A stretch of 13,061 nucleotides of DNA from DATKEU01 sp035544495 (GCA_035544495.1 DATKEU010000578.1:1-13061), one strand, 5' to 3'. Shown: positions 1 through 8,327, numbered from the stretch's first letter. Notes: generated by a model from the sequence alone, not told the origin. Numbers and translations are program-made.

Positions 1-1377
1 CCGGCGGGGGAGCTGTCGCTGCGCGGTCTCGGGCAGGTGGTGACGTTCTACAAGGGTCTCCTCGATCGCGTGGGTGTTCGCGTCGAGCTGGTGCGCATCG
101 CCGAGTACAAGGGGGCGATGGAGCCGTTCGTGATGACCGAGCAGTCGGCCCCCGTGCGCGAGAACAAGAACCAGCTCCTCGACGACGTCAACAACCGCGT
201 CCTGGCGGCGATCGTCGCCGGGCGCGGCCGGGCGGGGCGCGGTCTCGACGAGCGGACGCTGCGCGCGATCATCGATCGCGGCGCGCTGAACCCCGACGAG
301 GCGCTGCGCGCCGGGCTGGTGGACGCCGTGAAGGACGAGAACGACATCGACGACACGCTGGCCAGGTTGAGCGGCCGGCGCGGCCTGCACGTCGGCGATC
401 CCGACGTTTCGCCGCAGCGCCCGCAGCGGTGGGGCGGCCGGCGCGTCGCGGTGGTGCTGGTCGACGGGACCATCGCCGATGGCCCCAGCCAGGAATTTCC
501 GCTGGGCCTGGGCGACGTCTCGGGCTCGGACACGCTGGTGGCGGCGCTGGACGAATGCCGCCGCGATCCCAGCATCGGCGCCGTCGTGCTGCGCGTGAAC
601 AGCCCGGGCGGATCGGCGTTCGCGTCGGATGTCATCGCGCGTGCCGTGCGGCAGGTGCGCAAGGCCGGCAAGCCGGTGGTGGTGTCGATGGGCGACGTGG
701 CGGCGTCGGGCGGCTATTACATCTCGGCCGTGGCCGACGCGGTCCTGGCCGAGTCGTCGACGATCACCGGGTCGATCGGCATCTTCGCGTACAAGCTGGA
801 CGTGCAGCGGCTGGCGTCGATGCTGGGCCTGTCGTTCGAGTGGTTCACGCGCGGGCGCCACGCTGACTTCATGACGCCGTACCGCCCCTGGACACCGGAA
901 GAGGCCAAGCTGGCCACCGAGCGCATTCGCCATTTTTACGATCTCTTCGTCGAGACCGTCGCCGATGGGCGCAAGGCGCGCGGGCTGACCGCCGCCGGCG
1001 TCGACGCCATCGGCCGCGGCCACGTCTGGACCGGCGCGCAGGCGTTGGGGCTGGGGCTTGTCGACGGCATCGGGGGGCTGGCCGTCGCCATCGATCAGGC
1101 GCAGCGGTTGGGGCGCGTCGCGGCCGGCCGCGGTGGCTTCGCCGAGTTGACCGTGCTGCCGCGCCCGCTGCCCAGCGCCCTGGCGCGCCTGACGGGGATC
1201 AACGTCGCAGCCGACGAGGTCGGTGAAGATGACCGGGCGCCCGCACCGGCGCCGATCCCCGACGTTCCGCTGGTGCGCACCATCGGACGCGGGCCGGCGC
1301 GGTTGCTGCTACCGCTGCTCTCCGGCCCGGGCGCCGGGATCGAGGCCCGGCTTCCCTACGACCTCGACATTCGCTAG
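1..1377 (+). CDS. sppA: Signal peptide peptidase SppA, 67K type (5' partial)
   Basis: This is an inner-membrane serine protease of family S49 that degrades signal peptides left after secretion. The frame is open from base 1, so the true start lies outside the window. 458 residues are present, and about 170 N-terminal residues (membrane anchor and start of the first S49 repeat) are missing, judged against E. coli SppA. Both halves of the Lys/Ser dyad can be seen. The lysine is in AEYKGAMEPF (codon 109-111), matching the YKSAVEPF lysine of E. coli. The nucleophile serine is in the second repeat, in VAASGGYYIS (codon 706-708), preceded by VNSPGGS and followed by STITGSIGIF. A GHVWTGAQA segment and the closing ARLPYDLDIR are also family-like. 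It converges on the metalloprotease gene, with only 18 nt between the two stop codons. Identity is firm; the partial state comes from the window edge and is not decay. Confidence 0.95.
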   Translation, partial: PAGELSLRGLGQVVTFYKGLLDRVGVRVELVRIAEYKGAMEPFVMTEQSAPVRENKNQLLDDVNNRVLAAIVAGRGRAGRGLDERTLRAIIDRGALNPDEALRAGLVDAVKDENDIDDTLARLSGRRGLHVGDPDVSPQRPQRWGGRRVAVVLVDGTIADGPSQEFPLGLGDVSGSDTLVAALDECRRDPSIGAVVLRVNSPGGSAFASDVIARAVRQVRKAGKPVVVSMGDVAASGGYYISAVADAVLAESSTITGSIGIFAYKLDVQRLASMLGLSFEWFTRGRHADFMTPYRPWTPEEAKLATERIRHFYDLFVETVADGRKARGLTAAGVDAIGRGHVWTGAQALGLGLVDGIGGLAVAIDQAQRLGRVAAGRGGFAELTVLPRPLPSALARLTGINVAADEVGEDDRAPAPAPIPDVPLVRTIGRGPARLLLPLLSGPGAGIEARLPYDLDIR

Positions 1378-1389
1378 GCGACTGTCGCC
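1377..1389. terminator. Small hairpin between convergent genes, weak terminator candidate
   Basis: GGCGA, loop CTG, then TCGCC form a perfect 5-bp stem starting at the last base of the sppA stop codon and lying just before the convergent metalloprotease stop. Neither strand has a U-run after it, so it is not a classical intrinsic terminator. Its placement between two facing stops is the only support. Confidence 0.25.
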
Positions 1390-1395
1390 GGCCCC

Positions 1396-4300
1396 TCACA
1401 TTCCGAACGCGCGCCGGAACGTGCGCAGGTCGTTGAGGACGTCAACCCGGTAGGCGAGCAACTGATCGGTGAGCTGGAAGGCGCTCGTCGCATACGTGAA
1501 TTGCCACTGATCGCCGGAGGCCTTGGCGACGTCGAGTCGCGCCTTGGCCGTGTTCCAGTCGGGAATCGGGTCCTGCGTGAAGGTTCCGTCGGGCTTCTGG
1601 ACGACGACGGCGCCGTAACGACCGGGCAGCGTGCCGTCGACGCCGGGCTGGCCGGTCATCATGTTCAGCTCGTTGATGACCTCGACACCGATGCCGAGGT
1701 TCTTGTCGTCGAACTGTGGGGCGCGGTACGTGATGCCGGTCTCCGGGTGCGTGAACTCGGCGACCGGAACAGCGAAGTCCGTGTCGTCGATGGCCCCCTT
1801 CTGCGTCACGGTCATGTAGTTCGAGATGTCGAGCGTCGCGTCCCAGGTCGAGTCTAGCTGCGACAGCGCCAGGGCCAGCGCGTACCAGCGGATGGTCTTG
1901 TTCACGGGCGTGTCGACCCGCTTGGTGTCCGGCTTCATGTAGTCGGGCATCGGGTAGGTGACCTTGCCCATGATGTCCAGATCGACCACCGGCGTGGTGG
2001 TGAACTGCCCGCCCGTCGAGTAGCCACCATAGACCGTCGGATCGTCGCGGATGACGCCGCTGAACAGGTTCAGCATCTGATCCTTGAAGATCCGGTAGTA
2101 ATTGATCGAGAAGACGTTTTGGTCAGCGAACGTGTCGACCCGGAAGAAGCGCGCCTCGGTGGTGGTGAGCGCGATCAGCGCCACCAGCTTCTCGTACAGC
2201 GACCCGGCGCGCGTGATCCGGTAGTAGTACCCGTCCGAGAAGTCGATGTAGTACGGCTTGCCGTCGGGCAGATCGATGTTCATCGTCGGCTGTCCGGGCG
2301 TGCAGGCGTTGGCGCCACTCGGGTCGGGCAGCACCAACAGGCCCGGGCTGCTCTCGGTCGCGCAGTGCATGCCCGGCTCCGGCGTCTGCAGGATGTCACC
2401 CAGCGTGTTCAGCGAATCGACCGAGGCCTTGAGGAGATCGTCGGCGAGATCGCTGCCCGGGAAGGAGCCGGCCAGGTAGTAATAGAACTGGAACGCCTCG
2501 GTGAAGCGGGGGAAATAGCGATCCTGCAAGCGCGTGAGGTAGTTGTTCAGCGACCACGCCACCCGCCCACGCTGGTAGGCGTTGAACAGGTAGTAGTTCC
2601 GGAAGTAGTCGATCGTGTTGTTCACGATCTCGGTCTGGTTGGCTCCCAGATCCCACGGCTTGCAGTCCAGGCTGCCCGAGAACTCGTCGGAGCAGAACTT
2701 GTACGGGCGCTCCATGGTCAGGAATTGCCCACCCGTGAAGGTCGGGTCGGTATAGGCCTGCACCAGGTTGCTGTTGATCGTCGAGTACGCGGCGATGCTG
2801 CCGTTTTGAAGGTTGGCGGCGCCGCCGACGAAATCGGGCAGCTTCGAGTAGTCGTTGAGGAAGATGAAGTTCTGCAGCGCCAGGCCGGACGAGCCGTCCT
2901 TGGTCGCGGCCGGCATCAGATCGACCAGCTGGCCGTACCCGAAGCGGATGGCGGCGTGGTCGTACTTGCCGAGTCCGCCGATGTCGCTGTTGAAGCGCGC
3001 GCCATAGTCCATGACGGTCGAGTACTGGTTCTCGGCGATCCTGTTCGCCGCCCATTGCTCTTGCGGCTTGGTGGTGCGGATGGTCCAGAACTGGTCCTGG
3101 TAGTTGAGGGCGTCACTGGACCCCGAGAAGTTATGGCGCAGGCCCATGTCGTGGCCCATCTCGTGGTCGGACACGCTGCGGAAGATCGTGGTGCGCAGCT
3201 TTTCGTAGATCTGGTCGCGGTTCAGCCCTTGCTGCTTCAGCTCGAGGGCGAGGCCGATGATGGCGTCGTCGGCGAAGTCTGCCTTGTAGACGCAGCCGTT
3301 CATCGCCGCCTTGGTGAAGGCGTCACGCCGCTTGTCGCGCGCCGTCTGGGTCATCCAGTTGGCGGGGCGCGCGGCCTCGATCTGCGTGTCGGTCAGCGCG
3401 TCCGGGTTGACCTGATCGGGCGTCGGCGGCAGCACCGCCGGCAGGATGTCGCTGTTCATCAGCTGGCGCTCGAGCGCCGTCCCCTTGAGGGCCTCGATCT
3501 TGGCGCTGCTGGCGCCGGGGGCGATGGTGACCAGGCGGTTCTTGTTGTTGGGCTGGGCCATCGCCTGGAAGTACGCCTTCGCCTCGGGGGTCAGCTGCTT
3601 GGCGTCGCGCGCCTGGCGCTTGGTCGCCGTGCTCTGCAGGACGTCGAGGATGGTCTTGCCGGACAGCAGATCGTCGACGGAGATCTGGTTGTTGAGCAAG
3701 TCGATGGCGTCGGCCGCCGTCTGCGCGTAGGTGTCCATCGCGGCGCCGTAGATCGACAGGTTGGCCGAGATGATCTCGCCCGTCTCCGGATCGGGGGCGC
3801 TGGGCCCGAAGCCGAGGGGACCCGAGGCCTGCGGCCGGTCGACCCAGTGGAAGAACGAGTAGCGCAGATCGCCGAGGCGCTGCCACTTGAATTTCTTCGG
3901 ATCCTTGTCGTCGAGGGCCATCGTCGACGCCTCGAGCACCGAGCAGGCCTGCACCAGGTTGGCCTTGGTCAGGTTGTTGACGTCGACCTTCGGCGCCCCG
4001 TAAGTGTTGGCGGCGTTGGTTTGCACCAGGTGCGCCAGGTCCGGGTTCTTGTTCATGAAGGCCTGGACGTTCTGCAGGTTGCAGTTGTTCTGCTTCAGCA
4101 GGACGACGTCGTCGATCTTCGTGTTCACGTTCGTGTCGGCGAGGCGCGTGGCCAGGTCACCGAAATCGACGGTGCTGCCCGGATTGGCCTCCGTCATCTC
4201 CATCGCCGCCACCGTCTCGCGCATGGTCTGGTTCCAGTCTTTCGCGACCTGCGTGGCGGTGTCGAGCATCGCCGGATCGTCATCGGGCCACTCGACGTTC

Positions 4301-5385
4301 GTGTAAAAGACGATCGGCTTCGTGCTGTGGCGCTTGAGCGGCGTCTTGGTCCGCTCGTCGAGGACGGTCTTGCCGTCGGCGTCCAGCTTGTCGACGTCGG
4401 GGCCCCAGATGTTCCAGCGGTTGATGTAGTACTTGCGGTTCGCTTCGGTGGCGCCGACGCGCTGGTCGTACGTCTGGCGCACGGTGCGGAAGAAGCCGAA
4501 CTTGTCGAACTCGCCGACGGAAGCGGGCGCGCAATCGGCGCCGCTGAACGTGCCGGCCGACTGCGCCAGGTACTTCGGCGTGCAGGGATAGAAGTTCTGG
4601 ATGAGCGGGATCTGGTTCCCGCTGGCGTCCAGCAAGGGCGCCTGGTCCGGGTACTCCAGCGGCTGATACGTCGAGGGTGGGACCGCCCGGAACGAATACC
4701 GGATCTTGATCTCGGAGGTGCCGCAGTCCCACGACGAGTCGTCGAACATGACGTTGAACAGCGCGCAGGCGCCATAGTCGGGATCCGTGCTCGGGTTGAT
4801 GGTGAACTCGATGTAGTCGGACGTGGCGACCGGGCGGTACTGGTTGCCGATCTCGGCGTCTGAGTACGACGACCAGGCGAGGCGCATGTACTGGCGTTCC
4901 AGGGGCGGGCGATCGGTGGTGTTCTCGCTGATGACGTTGGTCTGCTCGCCGGTGCCCGGGTTGTACTCGCGCTTGACGTCGAAGTGCGACTTGATCGGGA
5001 TCGTGATGATCGGCGTGTCCTTGTTGTTCTGGCCGCCGGTGATGGCGTTCTGGCTCCCGGGCACGTAGTCGTATGCTCGGTACCCGATCAGCGCCGGCTC
5101 GGTGATGACGAAGTAGATCTTGTCCATGCCGCCGGTCATGCCCTCGAACGCGCCAGTGTCGAGCCCCGTGGTGGGCGGCACCTCGACCACGGTGGGCCGG
5201 TAATAGAAGGTCTTGGGCGTCCCGTCGGCGTTGAAGAAGATGGCCTTGTCGACCTTGTCGGGCTGCGAGCGATCGATGTCGCCCTTGCCGGCGCACGCCG
5301 CCACCACGCCCGTCATCGCGCCCAGCAGCGCCAGGGCGATCGTTGGTTGGCGATTCGTCTGTCGTGACCGATTCCCGCAAATCAT
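1396..5385 (-). CDS. Large lipoprotein zinc metalloprotease, metzincin type (Met-zincin/DUF4953-like)
   Basis: Predicted envelope lipoprotein protease of 1329 residues. A short basic N-terminus and hydrophobic stretch lead to a lipobox, GVVAAC, with Cys31 as the lipidation site. The zinc site is HEMGHDMGLRH (residues 741-751; ligands His741, His745, His751, catalytic Glu742). It fits the metzincin HExxHxxGxxH pattern and is followed by NFSGS and a Met-turn STVMDYGARF (Met792). This arrangement, with LGKYDHAAIRFGYG after it, resembles the Met-zincin (DUF4953) family. About 700 residues before and 500 after the catalytic core match nothing I recognise. Cysteines of the mature part mostly lie in close pairs, which suggests disulfides and extracytoplasmic location. 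ATG start with AGGAGG 5 nt upstream. It is the second gene of an operon with the barrel-like protein. Substrate unknown; protease class is confident. Confidence 0.88.
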   Translation of the reverse strand: MICGNRSRQTNRQPTIALALLGAMTGVVAACAGKGDIDRSQPDKVDKAIFFNADGTPKTFYYRPTVVEVPPTTGLDTGAFEGMTGGMDKIYFVITEPALIGYRAYDYVPGSQNAITGGQNNKDTPIITIPIKSHFDVKREYNPGTGEQTNVISENTTDRPPLERQYMRLAWSSYSDAEIGNQYRPVATSDYIEFTINPSTDPDYGACALFNVMFDDSSWDCGTSEIKIRYSFRAVPPSTYQPLEYPDQAPLLDASGNQIPLIQNFYPCTPKYLAQSAGTFSGADCAPASVGEFDKFGFFRTVRQTYDQRVGATEANRKYYINRWNIWGPDVDKLDADGKTVLDERTKTPLKRHSTKPIVFYTNVEWPDDDPAMLDTATQVAKDWNQTMRETVAAMEMTEANPGSTVDFGDLATRLADTNVNTKIDDVVLLKQNNCNLQNVQAFMNKNPDLAHLVQTNAANTYGAPKVDVNNLTKANLVQACSVLEASTMALDDKDPKKFKWQRLGDLRYSFFHWVDRPQASGPLGFGPSAPDPETGEIISANLSIYGAAMDTYAQTAADAIDLLNNQISVDDLLSGKTILDVLQSTATKRQARDAKQLTPEAKAYFQAMAQPNNKNRLVTIAPGASSAKIEALKGTALERQLMNSDILPAVLPPTPDQVNPDALTDTQIEAARPANWMTQTARDKRRDAFTKAAMNGCVYKADFADDAIIGLALELKQQGLNRDQIYEKLRTTIFRSVSDHEMGHDMGLRHNFSGSSDALNYQDQFWTIRTTKPQEQWAANRIAENQYSTVMDYGARFNSDIGGLGKYDHAAIRFGYGQLVDLMPAATKDGSSGLALQNFIFLNDYSKLPDFVGGAANLQNGSIAAYSTINSNLVQAYTDPTFTGGQFLTMERPYKFCSDEFSGSLDCKPWDLGANQTEIVNNTIDYFRNYYLFNAYQRGRVAWSLNNYLTRLQDRYFPRFTEAFQFYYYLAGSFPGSDLADDLLKASVDSLNTLGDILQTPEPGMHCATESSPGLLVLPDPSGANACTPGQPTMNIDLPDGKPYYIDFSDGYYYRITRAGSLYEKLVALIALTTTEARFFRVDTFADQNVFSINYYRIFKDQMLNLFSGVIRDDPTVYGGYSTGGQFTTTPVVDLDIMGKVTYPMPDYMKPDTKRVDTPVNKTIRWYALALALSQLDSTWDATLDISNYMTVTQKGAIDDTDFAVPVAEFTHPETGITYRAPQFDDKNLGIGVEVINELNMMTGQPGVDGTLPGRYGAVVVQKPDGTFTQDPIPDWNTAKARLDVAKASGDQWQFTYATSAFQLTDQLLAYRVDVLNDLRTFRRAFGM

Positions 5386-5390
5386 GGGCT

Positions 5391-5396
5391 CCTCCT
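5391..5396 (-). promoter_or_regulatory. Strong Shine-Dalgarno of the metalloprotease gene, overlapping the upstream stop
   Basis: Read on the minus strand this is AGGAGG, 5 nt before the ATG at 5385. It shares two bases with the TAG stop (5397-5395) of the barrel-protein gene. A ribosome ending translation there would sit on this site, so the two genes are probably translationally coupled. Confidence 0.8.
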
Positions 5397-6498
5397 AGAT
5401 CGTTCCGCTGACGCCTGCGAAGGCTTGGGTGAAGTTGTTGGCGTTCGGTCCCGAAAAGTCGAAGAACGGGAACCGAAGGTGGCTGTACGTCGAATCCAGG
5501 GCCGGCTGATAGCTCGACAGCCCGACGGCGATGCTGAGGTGGTCGGTGAGGTCGTATCCCAGGGAGATGAGTCCCCAGGTGACGTCGGTGCGTCCGGTTG
5601 CAACGCCGTGGAGGGCGCTCGCCTGATCCGCGGGCACGCTGTACTGGAACTGATTGATGACGATGAGGGTCATGGACAGCGACACGCGCCGACGGGTCAG
5701 GGTGGCGTTCACGGATGACGTGAACGAGTAGTTCGGGTTCAGCGGGCCGCCGCAATGATCGGAGCCGGCGGGAGCGCCGACGTCGGTGCCGGCGCCGACC
5801 TGGCCGGACGAAACGTTGCCCGACACCCGGCAGTTGGTGGTGTCGCCGGGGTAGTCGCCGCGGTACTTGCTTGTCTGGATGAACTTGCTCGCCGTCTCGC
5901 CCAGCGAGACGCCGACGCGCCACTTCTTGCCCGCCGGGTCCGGCTGCCCGAACTCGAAGCTACGGTTGGCATTCAGGCCGGCGCTGAGGCCCACGACCAT
6001 GTGTTGATAGCGGCTCTCGTACGACGTCGGCAGGATGGCGCGCAGGGCGCCCCCCAACCGGACCTTCGAGCGCGCCTCGGTGTAAAGGTTGCGGGCGTTC
6101 AGCACCAGCCAGCTGTCGAGGGGATTTTCGCGCCGGGCCTCCGGGTTGTCCTCCTTCGTGTACTCGAGCTCGAGGTAAGCTCGGGCGTAGATCGAGAGGT
6201 CGCGCTTGGTCCCGAGGTTGAAGACAGGTTTGAGATAGAACGCGGTGGCCACGTAGGGATCGTGGTAGCCGCTGGAGTAGAACGATCCGCTGCCGACGTA
6301 GCTGGTGATGTCCAGCGTCGACCCGCCGAAGCGCTCTTGCCACCAGGCCTTGGTCGCGCTGGTGCTGGTCTGGGTCACCGTGCTTTCATCGCGGACGATC
6401 CCGATGGGGGGGTCGGCGCGCGCGGCCGAGCCCTGCGCCAGCAAAGCGGTCGCGAGAACAAAACCACACCAACGAACAAGCCACTTCCGTTCGTTCAA
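5395..6498 (-). CDS. Exported beta-barrel-like outer-membrane protein, unknown function
   Basis: I do not recognise a named family. The 367-residue product has a Sec signal peptide: basic start, hydrophobic core around residues 12-22, and an ARA cleavage site before Asp29. The mature part is a run of short alternating polar/aromatic stretches typical of beta-strands, for example VATAFYLKPVFNL, DLSIYARAYLELEY, VSLSMTLIVINQFQYSV and HLSIAVGLSSY, linked by Gly/Asn/Asp-rich loops. This suggests an outer-membrane barrel. Two cysteines in one loop (TNCRVSG and DHCGGP) could form a disulfide. The chosen start is TTG, because GGAGGG lies 4 nt upstream and the n-region of the signal peptide begins there. 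It precedes the lipoprotein metalloprotease with a 9-nt gap, so the two are likely co-expressed. Barrel topology is inferred from sequence texture only. Confidence 0.75.
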   Translation of the reverse strand: MNERKWLVRWCGFVLATALLAQGSAARADPPIGIVRDESTVTQTSTSATKAWWQERFGGSTLDITSYVGSGSFYSSGYHDPYVATAFYLKPVFNLGTKRDLSIYARAYLELEYTKEDNPEARRENPLDSWLVLNARNLYTEARSKVRLGGALRAILPTSYESRYQHMVVGLSAGLNANRSFEFGQPDPAGKKWRVGVSLGETASKFIQTSKYRGDYPGDTTNCRVSGNVSSGQVGAGTDVGAPAGSDHCGGPLNPNYSFTSSVNATLTRRRVSLSMTLIVINQFQYSVPADQASALHGVATGRTDVTWGLISLGYDLTDHLSIAVGLSSYQPALDSTYSHLRFPFFDFSGPNANNFTQAFAGVSGTI

Positions 6499-6502
6499 GG
6501 GT

Positions 6503-6508
6503 CCCTCC
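6503..6508 (-). promoter_or_regulatory. Shine-Dalgarno deciding the TTG start of the barrel-protein gene
   Basis: On the minus strand this reads GGAGGG, 4 nt before TTG (6498-6496). No ATG or GTG with a comparable site lies near the signal peptide, so this site fixes an unusual TTG start. Confidence 0.65.
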
Positions 6509-6536
6509 GGGCCGGCCAGGGTTGGGCTCGGAGTCT

Positions 6537-6566
6537 ATCAAACCCATCCTGGCTGGTTGCTTCCAA
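6537..6566 (-). promoter_or_regulatory. Candidate sigma70-like promoter for the barrel/metalloprotease operon
   Basis: On the minus strand, TTGGAA (6566-6561) and TTTGAT (6542-6537) are separated by 18 nt. Each matches the consensus at 4 of 6 positions. The site would place transcription start about 30 nt before the TTG start codon. The match is modest, and this is one of the few AT-richer patches in the gap. Confidence 0.25.
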
Positions 6567-6734
6567 ATGACGCATTCCGCGGCGCGTGTCCCGGCGGCCG
6601 CCGCCGCCCGACCCTGTGAGAGTCGTGAATCGCGTCTTTCGGGTCACGGCAACCAGGCAATTTTCGCCGGCCAGGCTCGACGGCGCCGATCATTGTGGTT
6701 GATGCCGCCCGGGAATTCTGCGAGCGTTCCGGCC

Positions 6735-8285
6735 GTGCGCATCGACGTAACGAGTCGAAATCTCGGGTTCATTCTGGCGGCGGTGCTGCTGGGTGCGTCG
6801 TCGAGCAACGCCTGGGCGGCCAGAGGTCGGGTCGGTTTGCGGCTCTCGGGCACGCAGGCGGGACCGGCGCGGGACGCGATCGCCAAGGTGCTGGCGAAGC
6901 ACGGCCTCTCCGTCGTGGGCGGCGATCAGCTGGAGGCGACCGCCGCCAACCTGCATGTCGGGCTGGGTTCGGCCAGCGACATGGTGGCGGTCGCCGGCAA
7001 GCTGAAGCTGGTGGGCATCATCGCGGGCGACGTCGGCGAGAAGAAAGCGGCCGCCGTCGTTCGCAGCGGGAGCTCGGGCAAGGTGACCGCCCGGGCGCGC
7101 TGGTCGGTCCGCGGGAGCTCGAAGAAGCTGATCGCCACGATCGCGGCTTCGACCTGGGCCAAGCTGGGCCGCGGCCTGCGCGTGCCGCCTGGCGGCCGTC
7201 GCGGCGACGACGCCGCCGAGAGGCTGGTGGCCGCGGCAGGTGGCGCCGACGACGACGAGGAAGCGGCGTCGCGGTCACGGCCGCACCCCGCTGACAGCGG
7301 GCCTTCCGCCAAGGACGCCAAGGACGCCAAGAGCACCGCCGACCTCGAGGCCGAGGCTGGAATCGCCGACCGGCAGGGTGGCCCGCTTGCCAAGTCGGAA
7401 CCGCCGCCGGCCGCCAAGGCGAAGCCGGATCGCGACGTATCGACCGACGAGGAGACGATCGTCGCGCGCCCCCAGCGCAAGGAAGAACCCGGGGTGCGCG
7501 GGCAGACGTTGCTGGAGCTGGGGATCGGTCCGCGGCTTCTCTGGCGCGACATACACTACGACGGCACGACAGGCCCGGCGCTGGTCCCCTTCAAGATGAA
7601 CGCCGCGCCGACCCTGGGCGTGGCCGGTGCCTTCTATCCCGGGGCGGGGGCGACGACAGGCTTCGGTGGCAACATCGGGATCGCGGGCAGCTTCGAGTAC
7701 GCGTCCGGGATCTCGTCCAAGGCGACCGACGGTGTCACCTTCCCGACCGCGGCGAGCGATCTGTTCGGGGGCCTGCGCGTCCGATTGCCGCTGGGCGCGC
7801 GGTCGTCCGTGGCCCTGACCGGCGGCTACGGCCGGCACGCCTTCGTCTTTCACAGCACCGCGACCGCCGATCGCGCGAACATCAAGGTGCCGGACGTCGA
7901 CAACCGCTATCTGCGAGGCGGCGGCGACTTGCACATCGGGCTGGGCGACAGCCTGTCCTTCAACGCCGGCGGCGGCTATCGCAGAGTGCTGTCCGTCGGC
8001 GGCGCGCAGTACCAGCTGGGCTCGGCCGAATACTTCCCGCACGCCACCGTGGTCGGTTACGACGTGACGGCCAGCCTCGGCTATCACTTCGCGGCCGTGA
8101 TGGAGGTGCAGGTGGGTTACGACCTGCGCCAGTACACCTACACCACCAACGCCGCGCCGGGCGACCCCATCCAGCTGAAGAGCTTTGCCGACAAGTACAA
8201 CGCGTTTTGGCTGACGCTGGGGATCGTGGTCGATGGCAAATCGCCACGCGCGAAGAAGGCCAAGGCCGACGACGACGAGACCTGA
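6735..8285 (+). CDS. Modular envelope protein: signal peptide, alpha/beta domain, charged linker, beta-barrel
   Basis: Unrecognised 516-residue exported protein. The signal peptide ends at NAWA before Ala29. Residues about 30-150 look like a soluble alternating helix/strand domain (AIAKVLAKHGLSVV, then KLKLVGIIAGDV), reminiscent of TolB-N or curli-type periplasmic domains, by texture only. Residues about 172-255 are a charged, Ala/Pro-rich, presumably disordered linker that includes a KDAKDAK repeat. Residues about 256-502 are alternating, Gly/aromatic-rich strands (LLELGIGPRLLW, SLSFNAGGGYRRVLSV, VMEVQVGYDLRQYTY, AFWLTLGIVV) like a small outer-membrane barrel, followed by a Lys/Asp tail. GTG 6735 is chosen because it gives a normal 28-residue signal peptide and has a weak GAG 10 nt upstream. 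ATG 6702 is an in-frame alternative without a ribosome site. Divergent from the metalloprotease operon. The role could be sensing or wall anchoring, but this is unknown. Confidence 0.72.
   Translation: MRIDVTSRNLGFILAAVLLGASSSNAWAARGRVGLRLSGTQAGPARDAIAKVLAKHGLSVVGGDQLEATAANLHVGLGSASDMVAVAGKLKLVGIIAGDVGEKKAAAVVRSGSSGKVTARARWSVRGSSKKLIATIAASTWAKLGRGLRVPPGGRRGDDAAERLVAAAGGADDDEEAASRSRPHPADSGPSAKDAKDAKSTADLEAEAGIADRQGGPLAKSEPPPAAKAKPDRDVSTDEETIVARPQRKEEPGVRGQTLLELGIGPRLLWRDIHYDGTTGPALVPFKMNAAPTLGVAGAFYPGAGATTGFGGNIGIAGSFEYASGISSKATDGVTFPTAASDLFGGLRVRLPLGARSSVALTGGYGRHAFVFHSTATADRANIKVPDVDNRYLRGGGDLHIGLGDSLSFNAGGGYRRVLSVGGAQYQLGSAEYFPHATVVGYDVTASLGYHFAAVMEVQVGYDLRQYTYTTNAAPGDPIQLKSFADKYNAFWLTLGIVVDGKSPRAKKAKADDDET
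7308..7331 (+). repeat. Short in-frame tandem repeat in the linker of the modular envelope protein
   Basis: GCCAAGGAC is repeated about 2.7 times, encoding Ala-Lys-Asp units inside the charged linker. It is in frame, so changes in copy number would only lengthen or shorten the linker. Confidence 0.6.
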
Positions 8286-8327
8286 ACCGCCGCCGCTTCC
8301 TTTCTAAAGCTCGGGCGCCAAGGCGTC

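Larger units (their letters stand above)
6499..6734. promoter_or_regulatory. Divergent intergenic region between two envelope-protein genes
   Basis: About 236 nt separate the leftward barrel/metalloprotease operon from the rightward modular envelope protein, so promoters for both should lie here. It holds a 10-bp direct repeat, GCCGGCCAGG, at 6511-6520 and 6666-6675, and an 8-bp inverted repeat, CTGGTTGC (6553-6560) and GCAACCAG (6649-6656). The rightward frame stays open through much of this stretch, but its translation there has low complexity and does not look like protein. Confidence 0.5.

Noticed and set aside
2119..4863. A 914-codon open frame on the plus strand, opposite the metalloprotease
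   Set aside because: It is wholly antisense to a gene with a clear zinc site and lipobox. Its translation is rich in Arg, Val, Leu and Gly with no domain, as expected for the complement of high-GC codons.
4280..5923. A 547-codon open frame on the minus strand spanning the barrel/metalloprotease junction
   Set aside because: It runs in another frame of two well-supported genes and reads as Arg/Pro/His-rich shadow sequence without a signal or domain.
6522..6734. N-terminal extension of the modular envelope protein in the same frame
   Set aside because: The extension would bury the signal peptide more than 70 residues inside the protein, has no ribosome site and is compositionally random.
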